The notes: a model not told the origin generated them from the letters alone. A stretch of 64,000 nt of DNA from Flavobacterium tructae (GCF_002217475.1 NZ_MUHH01000013.1:1-64000), one strand, 5' to 3'; positions 18,747-29,086 are shown, counted from the stretch's first letter. Numbers and translations: made by a program.

Positions 18747-20633
18747 ATGAAAAACAATATATTTTCCCGCAAAACACTTATAGCAGCCGGTATTGCCTGC
18801 CTCTTATTACCGCTTAATTCCTGCGACAAAGAACTGGAAGTTACCCCCTATTCTTACTTTACCACTGCTAACTTTTTCTCTGATGCAAACGAAGCCAATA
18901 TGGCCACCCTTGGTGTTTACGAATCCATGTCGTCAATGGACAGTTATGGCTGGAACATTTCCTTAGTTTTTGATGCCGATACCGATATTGAACAAATGAC
19001 CGGAATTGGTGCCGACGACTGGAGAACCATAGCACACTATCAGGGAATTTCTCAAACGAATATGTTCTACACCGTTTGGAGTAAATTGTATGAAGGAATA
19101 GACAGAGCCAACGTAGTGATCGAAAGAATACCACAAATGGAACTTTTTTCAAACGGCAACACAGCCCAAAAAGAACAGTTGAACCGTTACCTCGGTGAAG
19201 CAAAATTTCTGCGTGGTTTCTATTATTCAGAACTTGTACGTTTATGGGGAGACGTGCCTTTTAAAACAAAAAGTTCTCAATCCGGCGATAATCTGAAAGG
19301 AGCACTTGTAGACCGTCAGGAAATTTATACCCAGATCATCAAAGATATGACCGAAGCCTCACTTCTCCTTCCGGAACAGTTGCCTACAGACGAACGTATC
19401 AACAAATGGGGAGCCAAAGCCATGCTGGCCAGAGTAGCTCTATTTGCCGGAGGATACTCTTTAGGTGCTGACGGAACGATGAAACGTCCTTCAAACTACA
19501 AAGACTATTACAAACTGGCGCAGCAACAGATTAACGATGTTATAGCTCAAAATCCATATAAGCTAAACCCATCTTATGCTAAAGTATTTAAAAACCAGTG
19601 TCAGCATGTATTAGAACCTACTGAGAATATTTTTCAGGTTGCATTCTACAATCCGTCGGGAAACATAGGAAATGCCTCTTGGGTAGGAAACTTCAACGGT
19701 CCGGCAACAGCAGCTGGTTTCTATCCATCCAACATTTCGAGATGTTTGGTTCCAAAACCATTTTACAATAGTTTTAATGCGGCCGATCAGCGCAGAGATT
19801 TTTCCATTGCCACCTACTCCATCAACAATTTGGGGAACAAACTTCCTCTTTTAACCACCAATCAGGACGAAAGATGGACGGTTGGTAAATGGAGCAGAGA
19901 ATACCAGACCAATGCAACTGCAGAAAGAGTTTACACACACATCAATTGGGTAATCATGCGTTATTCCGACTTGCTTCTGATGCGTGCTGAGGTAGAAAAC
20001 GAACTAAACGAGGGCCCTAATACCATTGCTTATGATGCCATCAATCAAGTTCGTAAAAGAGCCTTTGGTGCCGACATACAGGGAAGCCGAATTGCGGTTG
20101 ACATAAAAACAAAAGGAACCGGATATACCAATGCGGCCAATGTTTTAATACAAATCACTGGCGGTGGCGGTACTGATGCGGCGGCGGCAGTAATCACCCT
20201 TTCAGCCGGAGGAATCAATACCATTGGAATGCTGCGTTCCGGCGATGGTTATACCTCTGTTCCTACCGTAACCATTACCAGTACAGACGGGAAAGGTACC
20301 GGAGCAACCGCAACCGCAAGACTCTTGACCAAACCCACTACAGCCGAAATGAGTTTAGCAACAGGTCTGAACAAAGACAATTTCCTAAAAGCCGTTCAGC
20401 AGGAAAGAGCCTGGGAACTTTCGGGCGAAGGAATGCGCAGAGCCGACTTGATCCGATGGGGAATCTTAGGAGATAAATTGATCGAAACAAGTGCCGCAGT
20501 CAAACAAATCCGATCGACTTATTTCTTCCCTGCAATTACCAATTTTGTGGCCGGAAAACATGAATTATACCCTTATCCGCAAAATGAAACAGACGTAAAC
20601 AAAAACATCACACGTCAGAATCCAAAGTACTAG
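18747..20633 (+). CDS. susD: SusD-like surface glycan-binding lipoprotein with an inserted GxGYT repeat domain
   Basis: The 628-residue lipoprotein (lipobox around LLLPLNSCDKE) forms the lid of the SusC transporter and binds glycan at the cell surface. TPR-type helices of the RagB/SusD fold are visible (GEAKFLRGFYYSELVRLWGD; ELSGEGMRRADLIRWG near the C-terminus). Between residues about 450 and 527, where SusD proteins normally run directly from the NQVRKRAFG helix to the ERAWEL helix, there are about 75 extra residues. These form two glycine-rich half repeats (GTGYTNAANVLIQITGGGGT and GDGYTSVPTVTITSTDGKGT). This insertion makes the protein longer than typical SusD and may add a binding or display module. 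Confidence 0.92.
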   Translation: MKNNIFSRKTLIAAGIACLLLPLNSCDKELEVTPYSYFTTANFFSDANEANMATLGVYESMSSMDSYGWNISLVFDADTDIEQMTGIGADDWRTIAHYQGISQTNMFYTVWSKLYEGIDRANVVIERIPQMELFSNGNTAQKEQLNRYLGEAKFLRGFYYSELVRLWGDVPFKTKSSQSGDNLKGALVDRQEIYTQIIKDMTEASLLLPEQLPTDERINKWGAKAMLARVALFAGGYSLGADGTMKRPSNYKDYYKLAQQQINDVIAQNPYKLNPSYAKVFKNQCQHVLEPTENIFQVAFYNPSGNIGNASWVGNFNGPATAAGFYPSNISRCLVPKPFYNSFNAADQRRDFSIATYSINNLGNKLPLLTTNQDERWTVGKWSREYQTNATAERVYTHINWVIMRYSDLLLMRAEVENELNEGPNTIAYDAINQVRKRAFGADIQGSRIAVDIKTKGTGYTNAANVLIQITGGGGTDAAAAVITLSAGGINTIGMLRSGDGYTSVPTVTITSTDGKGTGATATARLLTKPTTAEMSLATGLNKDNFLKAVQQERAWELSGEGMRRADLIRWGILGDKLIETSAAVKQIRSTYFFPAITNFVAGKHELYPYPQNETDVNKNITRQNPKY

Positions 20634-20821
20634 GCAAATAGTATTTAAAAATCATGCACACCCCACTAAATAATGACACTTATTTTGAAAAACTCAAATT
20701 ATTAAAAATAAATGATGCAACATTATTTAGAAATGAATAAGTTTATAACCGTTAATGCAGGACTTTGTTCTGCATTAATTGTTTGTAACAAAAAAGAAAA
20801 CTACTAAAAATAAAAAACAAT

Positions 20822-21787
20822 ATGGTTACCAAAAATGATACACAACTGTCAAAATCCTACGCAATTGGGATCGACATTGGTGGTACTTCACTGAAATGTG
20901 GTGTTGTGAATGAACTCGGAGAAATTTTATTTTCGTTTATAGTTTCTTTAAAAGAAGCCCGTACCGAAAAAGAGATTATCCGCTTAATGGTCGATGCCAT
21001 CACACAATGTACCGATCAGTTAAAAGAACCCATTGTGGGTATCGGAATTGGTTTTCCGGGTCTGATTGAAAATGATGTGATCATAGGCGGCGGTGTAAAC
21101 TTACCCGGTTTTGAACAATTGCCCTTAGGAAAAATTCTAAAGGATCTAACCGGACATCATGTTGTAATTGATAATGATGCCAACTTAATGGGGCTTGCCG
21201 AATTAATTTATGGAGCAGCCAAAGACAGTACCGATGCCGTTTTCCTAACGATTGGTACCGGAATAGGAGGTGCCATTATGATTAATAAAGGCTTGTATAG
21301 CGGTTTCAAAAATCGCGGTGGCGAACTGGGCCATACCGTAATTCAGCAAAATGGTATTGCGTGTAATTGCGGTGGACGAGGCTGCCTGGAAACCTACGCT
21401 TCCGTAACCGCTTTAATCAAGTACTATCAATCTCAAAATCCTGTCGCAGATGAAAATATTGACGGCAAAACCATCATCGATAAATACCTTGCCGGAGAAA
21501 ATCATGCGATAAAAACCATGGAGCATCATTTTGATTACCTGGCTGCCGGAATTGTTAATTTTGTCAACATCTTTAGTCCGCAAAAAGTAATCATTGGAGG
21601 TGGTATCAGCGAAGCAGGTCAGTTTTATATTGACGAATTAACCCACAGAGTCAAAACCTTTGCTATTCCCATTGCTTTTGCGCATACCAGCATCGTAGCG
21701 GCAGATTTAGGCAACAAAGCAGGATTACTGGGAGCCTGTGCCAATGCTTTTCAAAAGTTTAAAGATTTGAAATACAGCACTACCTAA
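20822..21787 (+). CDS. ROK-family sugar kinase
   Basis: The 321-residue cytoplasmic protein should phosphorylate a hexose, with glucose, glucosamine or GlcNAc as candidates. It has the ATP-binding DIGGTSLK near residue 18, the catalytic-region VIDNDANLMGLAE, GTGIGGAI, and the ROK zinc motif ACNCGGRGCLE. No N-terminal helix-turn-helix precedes the kinase fold, so it is an enzyme rather than a NagC-type repressor. The Bacteroides thetaiotaomicron heparan sulfate locus also carries a ROK protein. With nagB and nagA nearby, phosphorylation of GlcNAc or GlcN released from the disaccharides is the simplest reading. Confidence 0.85.
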   Translation: MVTKNDTQLSKSYAIGIDIGGTSLKCGVVNELGEILFSFIVSLKEARTEKEIIRLMVDAITQCTDQLKEPIVGIGIGFPGLIENDVIIGGGVNLPGFEQLPLGKILKDLTGHHVVIDNDANLMGLAELIYGAAKDSTDAVFLTIGTGIGGAIMINKGLYSGFKNRGGELGHTVIQQNGIACNCGGRGCLETYASVTALIKYYQSQNPVADENIDGKTIIDKYLAGENHAIKTMEHHFDYLAAGIVNFVNIFSPQKVIIGGGISEAGQFYIDELTHRVKTFAIPIAFAHTSIVAADLGNKAGLLGACANAFQKFKDLKYSTT

Positions 21788-21864
21788 AAGAATATACTCG
21801 CGAAGGCGCAAAGTCGCAAAGATCTTGGTAGATTGTGTGAATGGATTGCCTTTCTACAAACTGC

Positions 21865-22062
21865 AAAAAACTTTCCGCCTTTGCGTCTCTGCGAGCAAAT
21901 CCACACCAACAACGCATCACTCTTATCCATTTAATCTGTGGCAAAAAACTTTGCGGCTTTACGTCTCTGCGAGCAAATCCACATCAACAACGCATCACTT
22001 TAATCCATTTAATCTGTGGCAAAAAACTCTGCAGCTTCGCCTCTCTGCTAGCAAATATTTTT
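21865..22062. repeat. 78-bp tandem repeat, about 2.5 copies
   Basis: Units starting at 21871, 21949 and 22027 share CTTTGCGGCTTT-like sequence, then GCGTCTCTGCGAGCAAATCC, a CATCAACAACGCATCAC segment and TCCATTTAATCTGTGGCAAA. The third copy is partial and diverged. A reverse-complement version of the first segment (CTCGCGAAGGCGCAAAGTCG) lies just upstream at about 21795-21819, so the array can also fold. ORFs running through it reflect the 78-bp period (26 codons) and have no protein support. No promoter for the sulfatase gene was pinpointed in 21788-22219. Confidence 0.8.
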
Positions 22063-22219
22063 AAGAATCACCTCACTAATTGCCTATTATTACAGGTTTT
22101 AACTAAAATTAATAGCATTTTGAACAAATTCAAAACCCCAATTGAAGCCCGATGATTAACTTCGTTTTTGCATTTAAGAATTTAAAAGGCAAAACATAAT
22201 CTATTAAAATCAGGCCGAT

Positions 22220-23599
22220 ATGATATTTCAAAAAGTCATAGGATTTATTTGTTTGTTGGGAATACTGGCTATTCCTTTTTCCGGCAATGCCCAAACCACT
22301 GCACGCCCCAATATCCTGATCATCATGACCGATCAGCAAACTGCCGATGCGATGAGTATTGCAGGAAACAAAGACCTCCATACCCCAGCAATGGACAAAC
22401 TCGCTCAAAACGGAGTCCGTTTTACCAAAGCCTATTGTGCTCAGCCTTTATGTTCCCCTTCACGTACGGCCATCATGAGCGGGAAAATGCCTTTTGAAAC
22501 CGGTTTTGTGGGTAACGCTCCTGAAAAAGACGGTCAATGGCCGGACGACTTACTAATGATGGGGAAAATTTTCCAAAACGGAGGATATAAAACCGGTTAC
22601 GTAGGCAAATGGCACCTTCCAGTTCCCACTACCAAAAAAAGCCAACATGGTTTTGAATACATCGAAAACACCAATTTTCAGGATTACAATGATGCTGCGA
22701 CACCTTCCTTTTGTGCGCGCTTCATTAAAGAAAACAAAAATACTCCTTTTCTTTTGGTTGCCTCTTTTTTAAATCCGCATGACATTTGTGAATGGGCCCG
22801 AGATGAAGATTTAAAAATGGATGTATTAGAAAAAGCACCACCGGCCGAACAGTGTCCGCAATTGCCTACCAACTGGAAAATCCCCGACTATGAACCTAAA
22901 ATTGTCCGCGAGCAGCAAAAAGTAAGTTTCAGAACCTACCCCACTGTAAACTGGACCGCAAATCAATGGCGTCAATACCGCTGGGCCTACAATCGTTTAG
23001 TTGAAAAAGTAGACGGCTACATCGAAATGGTACTTGCCTCTCTGAAAAAATACAACATCGAAAAAAACACGATTATCATTTTTACGGCCGATCATGGTGA
23101 CGGTTATGCAGGACATAGTTGGAATCAAAAACAAATACTTTATGAAGAATCTGCTAAAATACCTTTCATCATTTCAAAAATAGGCGAATGGAAACCTCGC
23201 ACCGACGATCTTCTGGTTTGTAATGGTACTGACATTATTCCAACAATTTGTGGCTTCACCGGAGTACCCAAACCAGCCTATTTGAAAGGAATTGACATCA
23301 GTAAAAATATAGCCAATCCAACCGAAATCCTGCGGGATACTCTGGTTATCGAAACCGATTTTGCCGATAACGAAGAACTTTTAAACATTAGCGGACGCGC
23401 TGTAATTTCTAAAGATTTTAAGTACATCGTTTACAATAAAGGCAATTTAAAAGAACAGCTTTTCAATCTGACCACAGATCCGGGAGAAATCACCAATCTG
23501 GCAGTAAACAAGACCTACAAAAAAGAACTAATCGCCCTGCGCCGCTATTTAAAAGAATGGTGCAAAAAAAACGGAGACCCTTTTCAATCCGGGTTATAA
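22220..23599 (+). CDS. Family S1 sulfatase
   Basis: The 459-residue periplasmic enzyme hydrolyses sulfate esters, or possibly N-sulfate, from glycosaminoglycan fragments. It has a signal peptide to NAQ, the metal-binding MTDQQ near residue 38, and the C-x-P-S-R active-site signature at Cys78 (CSPSRTAIMSG), whose cysteine is converted to formylglycine by a separate maturase. GKWHLP and FTADHGD complete the metal and sulfate pocket. It starts the run sulfatase-lyase-lyase with only 13 bases to the next gene. The S1 subfamily, and hence 2-O, 6-O or N specificity, cannot be told safely by eye. The maturase is not in this window. Confidence 0.92.
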   Translation: MIFQKVIGFICLLGILAIPFSGNAQTTARPNILIIMTDQQTADAMSIAGNKDLHTPAMDKLAQNGVRFTKAYCAQPLCSPSRTAIMSGKMPFETGFVGNAPEKDGQWPDDLLMMGKIFQNGGYKTGYVGKWHLPVPTTKKSQHGFEYIENTNFQDYNDAATPSFCARFIKENKNTPFLLVASFLNPHDICEWARDEDLKMDVLEKAPPAEQCPQLPTNWKIPDYEPKIVREQQKVSFRTYPTVNWTANQWRQYRWAYNRLVEKVDGYIEMVLASLKKYNIEKNTIIIFTADHGDGYAGHSWNQKQILYEESAKIPFIISKIGEWKPRTDDLLVCNGTDIIPTICGFTGVPKPAYLKGIDISKNIANPTEILRDTLVIETDFADNEELLNISGRAVISKDFKYIVYNKGNLKEQLFNLTTDPGEITNLAVNKTYKKELIALRRYLKEWCKKNGDPFQSGL

Positions 23600-23612
23600 A
23601 TCAATCAACAAT

Positions 23613-26303
23613 ATGATGTTGCAACGAAAAATATGTATCGTATTGCTGTGTGTACTAACACTTCAACTCTATAGCCAACGGCCGGCGGTAATTCAGATGA
23701 CAGCTGAAAAACTACATGGCAGATTACGAGAATGGCCTTATCCCGCAAGTGGAGTAACCATCAATACAAATGCACCGGCTTTGTTATGGCCGGGAACAAA
23801 TGGCGAAAAAAAAATTGTGCTGTCGGGAGATATTGGAGATGATTTTGCAATCGATCCAAAAATTCACGATGTAGTTTATAAAGTGATGCTCGCTTCTGAT
23901 CCTGATTTTAAACAAAACCTAATCACCGGCGAAGAGCAGGAATGGGCCATATATCCACTACATCAGCCTTTGAAATCCGGAATGTGGTATTGGAAGTACG
24001 GCTATCGTCAGAAAAACACACCAAATTGGGTTTGGTCACCTGCCTATAACTTTATTGTTAATGCAACAGCCGCAAACAATCCGATTTCACCAGCAGCGAG
24101 TACGGTATTACAGCGTGTAAGTGGCCAGCATCCGAGACTTTGGAATATGAACAAAACAGGTAACGAATTTTACCTGAAAAACCTATCTAATCCTGAAGCT
24201 AAAAAATTAATAGCCTACGCCGAAAAATTAATGCTCGAGCCACTTCCTGAAGAAAAACCGAGACGTTACATTGATACTACCGGCAAATCTGAACTTCAGA
24301 AAAAAATCAACATTGAAGCCATGTACCACGGTTTTGGAGATATGGTGGGTAATCCTGTACGCAATCTCTGTATTGCTTATCAGTTGACCAAAGACAAAAG
24401 ATTCATTTTGGATGCCAAACGTCGAGCCATAAACCTCGCCAACATGAATCCTGACGGTTTAGCAACTCGTGATGATTTTACAGGAGGTGCCTTATTAGAA
24501 GCCATTGGATGGTTTTACGATGCCGGATTTGAATTTCTGAGTCCGGATGAAAAAACATTCTTAAAATCTGTTATCAAATTAAGAGGCGAACGAATTTACC
24601 GTCATCTTCCCAATCGCTTTGAAATCAATATCAACGACAATCACATTTGGCAAATTACGTTACGAAATCTGGCAATAGGCGCGGTCGCAACAGTCGATGA
24701 ACTGCCTGAAGCCAATAAATGGCTGACTTATATTTATGAAGTCTGGTCGGCCCGATTCCCTATTTTAAGCAATACCGATGGCGGATGGCATGAAGGCAGT
24801 GGCTATTTTAAAGTCAATTTCAGGTCCTTTCTTTATCTGTCGCAATTATTAGGAGATTTGAGTGGTATCGATTATTTTCAACAACTCTGGATGCAAAACC
24901 TTCCCTATTTTCTGCTTTACACGCATCCATCAGCAGCATCCTGCATGGCCATGGGCGATATGTGGGAAAAGGAGCCTAATATCGCTAAAATAGACGCCTG
25001 GTTTGCCGATGCGCTTACGTATCGAATAAACAATCCTTTTTTGAATACTTATGTAGCAACCATTAAAAAAGATTATCCAAACTATTTTACAGGAACAGAT
25101 GACTTATTGCTTTACCGCTTATTAAATTACAAATCGGAGCAAAATCTGCCGGAATCGTCATTTCATGAACTTCCTAAATCACGTTGGTTTCAAGACGTTG
25201 GGATGACTGCCATGCACGAAAATTTATCAGATTCCTCTAAAAATTTAAGCAGTTATTTTTTTAGCTGTCCTATGGGTTCTTCCGGACATGGTCATGCTTC
25301 ACAAAATGCTTTTACGATTAACTACAAAGGCAAAACCATATTTGGAGGTACTGGCTATTACAGTAATTTTAGTGATCGTCATAACCTTTTAGACTATCGC
25401 AGTTCTAGAGCCTATTCAACCATCCTGGCCGACAGTCTCGGACAGAAAATTGGCGAAGACGGCTATGGCTGGACACCACGCTTCATTACGGGAAAACATC
25501 TTCAATATGTGCTTGGTGATGCGACAAAAGCTTACGGTCCTGTCACCAATGAATTTTGGCTGGATCGTTTTCAAAAAATTAATGTCGTACCCAATGAAGC
25601 AAATGGATATGGACAGAGAAATATTACACTTTATCGTCGACATTATCTGCAATTAGAAGAAGGTTATGTGGTGATCTACGACGAACTGGAAGCTGAAAAA
25701 CCTGTAAAATGGACTAGCCAATTTCAGGTACCTTATTATACCATCGAATCACAAAAAACTGTCAACAATAAACAACAGAATTTTACCGTAAAAACAGATG
25801 TAGGCTTAGTCAATACCAGTGTTTTCGCTCATAATAACCTTAAAATGCAGGTACACAATCAATTTGCCGAAACAGCCGTAAACTGGAACAAAGTAACCGG
25901 GGCAGACGGAAAAGTTTTCGAATACAAAAATCAGTGGCATGCCGGAATAACTTCTGTATCCAGTAAAAAAATGCGTTTTCTGACCCTCATACAAATCGAT
26001 GGTAAAGCTAAAGACACCATAAAATCCGCCGTATTAAAAAATGGAATTCTTCAGCTTAATTTTGGCAACTGGCAGCTGTCTGCACAATTAAATAGTGATG
26101 AAGCTCCGATGCTGGACATTAAAAATGAAAAATTAAATTCGGCCTTTAATTACGGTACTTCTTCCCTTAAACTAGGAAAGAAAACCTATCAGCACCAAAC
26201 CAGCGGAAGCTCAATGCTTGTTGAAATAACCAATAACCAACCAACCCGACAAGAAGTAATCGACGAGTTACCAGATGTCGCAAAATATGATTTTAAAAAA
26301 TAA
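23613..26303 (+). CDS. Heparinase II/III-family lyase with DUF4962 domain, copy A (probable PL15)
   Basis: The 896-residue protein has a signal peptide (to LYSQ), an N-terminal DUF4962-type segment (REWPYPASGVTINTNAPALL, PLHQPLKSGMWYWKYGYR), a helical toroid (DNHIWQITLRN, GGWHEGSGYFKVNF) and a heparinase II/III beta-sandwich with GHGHASQNAF. Related B. thetaiotaomicron proteins in the heparan sulfate locus are PL15 exo-acting lyases, so this enzyme probably trims unsaturated disaccharides in the periplasm. The next gene is a full-length paralogue, roughly 60% identical by eye, separated by only three bases. Family number is inferred, not computed. Confidence 0.83.
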   Translation: MMLQRKICIVLLCVLTLQLYSQRPAVIQMTAEKLHGRLREWPYPASGVTINTNAPALLWPGTNGEKKIVLSGDIGDDFAIDPKIHDVVYKVMLASDPDFKQNLITGEEQEWAIYPLHQPLKSGMWYWKYGYRQKNTPNWVWSPAYNFIVNATAANNPISPAASTVLQRVSGQHPRLWNMNKTGNEFYLKNLSNPEAKKLIAYAEKLMLEPLPEEKPRRYIDTTGKSELQKKINIEAMYHGFGDMVGNPVRNLCIAYQLTKDKRFILDAKRRAINLANMNPDGLATRDDFTGGALLEAIGWFYDAGFEFLSPDEKTFLKSVIKLRGERIYRHLPNRFEININDNHIWQITLRNLAIGAVATVDELPEANKWLTYIYEVWSARFPILSNTDGGWHEGSGYFKVNFRSFLYLSQLLGDLSGIDYFQQLWMQNLPYFLLYTHPSAASCMAMGDMWEKEPNIAKIDAWFADALTYRINNPFLNTYVATIKKDYPNYFTGTDDLLLYRLLNYKSEQNLPESSFHELPKSRWFQDVGMTAMHENLSDSSKNLSSYFFSCPMGSSGHGHASQNAFTINYKGKTIFGGTGYYSNFSDRHNLLDYRSSRAYSTILADSLGQKIGEDGYGWTPRFITGKHLQYVLGDATKAYGPVTNEFWLDRFQKINVVPNEANGYGQRNITLYRRHYLQLEEGYVVIYDELEAEKPVKWTSQFQVPYYTIESQKTVNNKQQNFTVKTDVGLVNTSVFAHNNLKMQVHNQFAETAVNWNKVTGADGKVFEYKNQWHAGITSVSSKKMRFLTLIQIDGKAKDTIKSAVLKNGILQLNFGNWQLSAQLNSDEAPMLDIKNEKLNSAFNYGTSSLKLGKKTYQHQTSGSSMLVEITNNQPTRQEVIDELPDVAKYDFKK

Positions 26304-26306
26304 GTA

Positions 26307-28994
26307 ATGATTGTTATGATAAAAAAAATAAGCTTCTCCATCTTACTGATTCTAGGCGGCAAAGTATTTGCACAACAACCTGCCGAAATTAAGCTCACCA
26401 CCGAAAAATTACATTCAAGAGTACGTGAATGGCCTTATCCTATAAACGGAATTACGGTACCTACCAATGCTCCTGCCCTGCTTTGGCCGGGAACCAATGG
26501 AAAAAAAATGGTAACCCCAATGGAAAGCGGAAGTGATATTCCGGAAGATCCAAACATTGGCAATATACGCTACAAAGTGATGCTCGCAAGCGATAAAAAC
26601 TTCACCAAAAACCCGTTCACCAGTGCCGAACAACGTTGGGCAGTTTACCCCTTGCATCAGGCCTTAAAAGCCGGAAAATGGTATTGGAAATACGGTTACG
26701 CCTTAAAAGGCAGCAATCAATGGACCTGGTCGCCTGTTTATGATTTTGTGATTGATGCCAAATATGCTGCGCAAAAGGTAGCTCCTCCCATTAATGAAGT
26801 CCTTAAAAGAAACGAAGGTGCACATCCTCTTTTATGGGATATGAACCGCATAGGCGAGGCCTTTTACCGCAACAATCTGGACAATCCCGAAGCTAAAAAA
26901 TTTATTGCTTTCGCAGAAAAACTAATGCTGGCTCCTCTTCCAACAGAAAAACCGCAGAGAGTAATTGATACCACAGGCAAAAATCCGTTAGAGAAAAAAA
27001 TTATTATAGAAAGAATGTATCACGGATTTGGAGATGCTGTTGGAAACCCTGTTCGAAATTTATGCATCGCCTATCAGCTCACCAAAGACAAACGTTTTAT
27101 TTTGGATGCCAAACGCAGAGCTTTAAACCTTGCCAACATGAATCCTGACGGCCTGGCAACAGGAGATGATTTTACAAGTGGTGCCGTACTGGAAGCCCTG
27201 GGCTGGTTCTACGATAGCGGTTATGATTTTTTAACGCCGCAGGAAAAAGAAACCTTAAAAAACATCATCACGATCAGAGCCAAAAGAGTTTACGACCATT
27301 TGCCCAATCGTTTTGAGCTGCACGTAAGCGACAATCACGTTTGGCAAATCACCTTACGCAACCTTGCCATCGCAACCGTAGCCGTAATTAATGATGTTCC
27401 GGAAGCCAAAGAATGGCTCACCTATATGTACGAAGTCTGGTCGGCACGTTTTCCGGTCTTGGGCACTACTGATGGCGGCTGGCATGAAGGAAACGGCTAT
27501 TTCAGAGTCAACTTTAAATCCATTATTTACCTGTCTCAAATGTTTGGTGATTTTAGCGGGGTCGATTATTTTAAATTACCGTGGATGCAAAATCTTCCGT
27601 ACTACATGCTGTACACCCATCCAAACGGTGCGGCAAGTACTGCCATTGGTGACATGTGGGAAAATATTCCATACATCGTAAAAGGCGAAGCCTGGTTTGC
27701 CGATGCTTTAACCTACCGCATGAATGATCCTTATCTGAACTGGTATGTTGCTGAAATTAAAAGAGACTATCCTTCCTATTATCATGGCACCGATGATTTT
27801 TTATTCTTTAGATTATTAAACTACAAACCCAATAGAAACTTACCTGCAACCTCGCCCGAAAAACTCCCTAAAACTCGAAAATTTGCCGATGTAGGCGTTG
27901 TAGCCATGCACGAAGATCTGACCAAAGCCAATACAACCCTGAGCAGTTATTTGTTCAGCAGTCCGTTTGGTTCTTCGGGACATGGTCACGCTTCGCAAAA
28001 TGCCTTTACGATTAATTATAAAGGAAAAGTCCTCTTTGGCGGAACAGGATATTACAGCAATTTCAGCGACAAACACAATCTTTTAGATTACAGATCTTCT
28101 AAAGCATACAACACCATTTTAGCCGACAGTCTGAACCAAAAAATTGGAGAAGAAGGTTACGGATGGATTCCGAGAGCGATTTCCGGACAACGCATCCAAT
28201 ACGCTTTAGGAGATGCCAGCAATGCTTATGGAGACATAAAAAGTGATTTCTGGCTGAACAGATTCAAACAAATTAACGTAGTACCCAATAAAACAAACGG
28301 TTACGGAGAATCGGGTGTGACCTTGTACCGCAGACATATGCTGCAGCTTGAAGGCGGGTATATTGTTTTATACGACGAACTGGAAGCTAAAACCCCGGTA
28401 AAATGGACTACTCAGTTTCATTGTCCGTACTATGTCATCGAAGGACAAAATTCGGCGAATGCCAAACAGCAAAACTTCACGGTACAAACAGATTTAGGAA
28501 ATATAAACGCCAGTGTTTTTGCTAGTAGTTCGCTAAAAATGGCTGTACACCATCAATTTTACGAAGCCGCTGTCAACTGGAATAAAGTAACCAACGACGA
28601 AGGTCAGATCAAAGAATTTAAGGACCAATGGCATGCCGGAATCACTTCTGAACCCAGACAAAAATTCAGATATTTAACCATCATACAAATAAAAGACGGC
28701 AAAACGGAAGTAATCAAAACAGGATCAGACAACGGTGGTTTATCACATTTTCAGGTGGGTGACTGGGACATACAGGTACAATTAGACGGCGAAAAACCGG
28801 CTGCTTTACAAGTTACCGGAAAAAGGATAAAATCATTATTCAACTATGGAAGTTTACCCATTACATTTGAAGGTAAAACATTTTCTCCTAAAATTGCAGG
28901 AAGTTCTGTATTGCTTGAAATGAACGGTACTGAGCTAAACAAACAGGAAGCTGTTGACGAATTACCGGATGTAGCCAAGTACGACAAAAATTAA
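26307..28994 (+). CDS. Heparinase II/III-family lyase with DUF4962 domain, copy B (probable PL15)
   Basis: The 895-residue tandem paralogue of the preceding gene keeps every block: REWPYPINGITVPTNAPALL, DNHVWQITLRN, GGWHEGNGYFRVNF and GHGHASQNAFTINYKG. Both end with the same ELPDVAKYD tail. The true start may be the second Met (26316), which gives a cleaner signal peptide MIKKISFSILLILGG. Retention of two intact copies suggests different sulfation preferences or dosage benefit. It is followed by 92 bases of leader before the regulator gene. Confidence 0.83.
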   Translation: MIVMIKKISFSILLILGGKVFAQQPAEIKLTTEKLHSRVREWPYPINGITVPTNAPALLWPGTNGKKMVTPMESGSDIPEDPNIGNIRYKVMLASDKNFTKNPFTSAEQRWAVYPLHQALKAGKWYWKYGYALKGSNQWTWSPVYDFVIDAKYAAQKVAPPINEVLKRNEGAHPLLWDMNRIGEAFYRNNLDNPEAKKFIAFAEKLMLAPLPTEKPQRVIDTTGKNPLEKKIIIERMYHGFGDAVGNPVRNLCIAYQLTKDKRFILDAKRRALNLANMNPDGLATGDDFTSGAVLEALGWFYDSGYDFLTPQEKETLKNIITIRAKRVYDHLPNRFELHVSDNHVWQITLRNLAIATVAVINDVPEAKEWLTYMYEVWSARFPVLGTTDGGWHEGNGYFRVNFKSIIYLSQMFGDFSGVDYFKLPWMQNLPYYMLYTHPNGAASTAIGDMWENIPYIVKGEAWFADALTYRMNDPYLNWYVAEIKRDYPSYYHGTDDFLFFRLLNYKPNRNLPATSPEKLPKTRKFADVGVVAMHEDLTKANTTLSSYLFSSPFGSSGHGHASQNAFTINYKGKVLFGGTGYYSNFSDKHNLLDYRSSKAYNTILADSLNQKIGEEGYGWIPRAISGQRIQYALGDASNAYGDIKSDFWLNRFKQINVVPNKTNGYGESGVTLYRRHMLQLEGGYIVLYDELEAKTPVKWTTQFHCPYYVIEGQNSANAKQQNFTVQTDLGNINASVFASSSLKMAVHHQFYEAAVNWNKVTNDEGQIKEFKDQWHAGITSEPRQKFRYLTIIQIKDGKTEVIKTGSDNGGLSHFQVGDWDIQVQLDGEKPAALQVTGKRIKSLFNYGSLPITFEGKTFSPKIAGSSVLLEMNGTELNKQEAVDELPDVAKYDKN

Positions 28995-29086
28995 AAACAA
29001 AAGGACGTTTGCTTTTTCTTTAAATTTAGAGTTAAATTACCGATAACCTATTAAACACAAACCAAACCATTAAAATTGAAACTTTC

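Noticed and set aside
21825..22064. Overlapping ORFs of 79 and 104 codons after the ROK kinase gene
   Set aside because: They run through the 78-bp tandem repeat in two frames at once and encode repeat-derived peptides with no recognised features.
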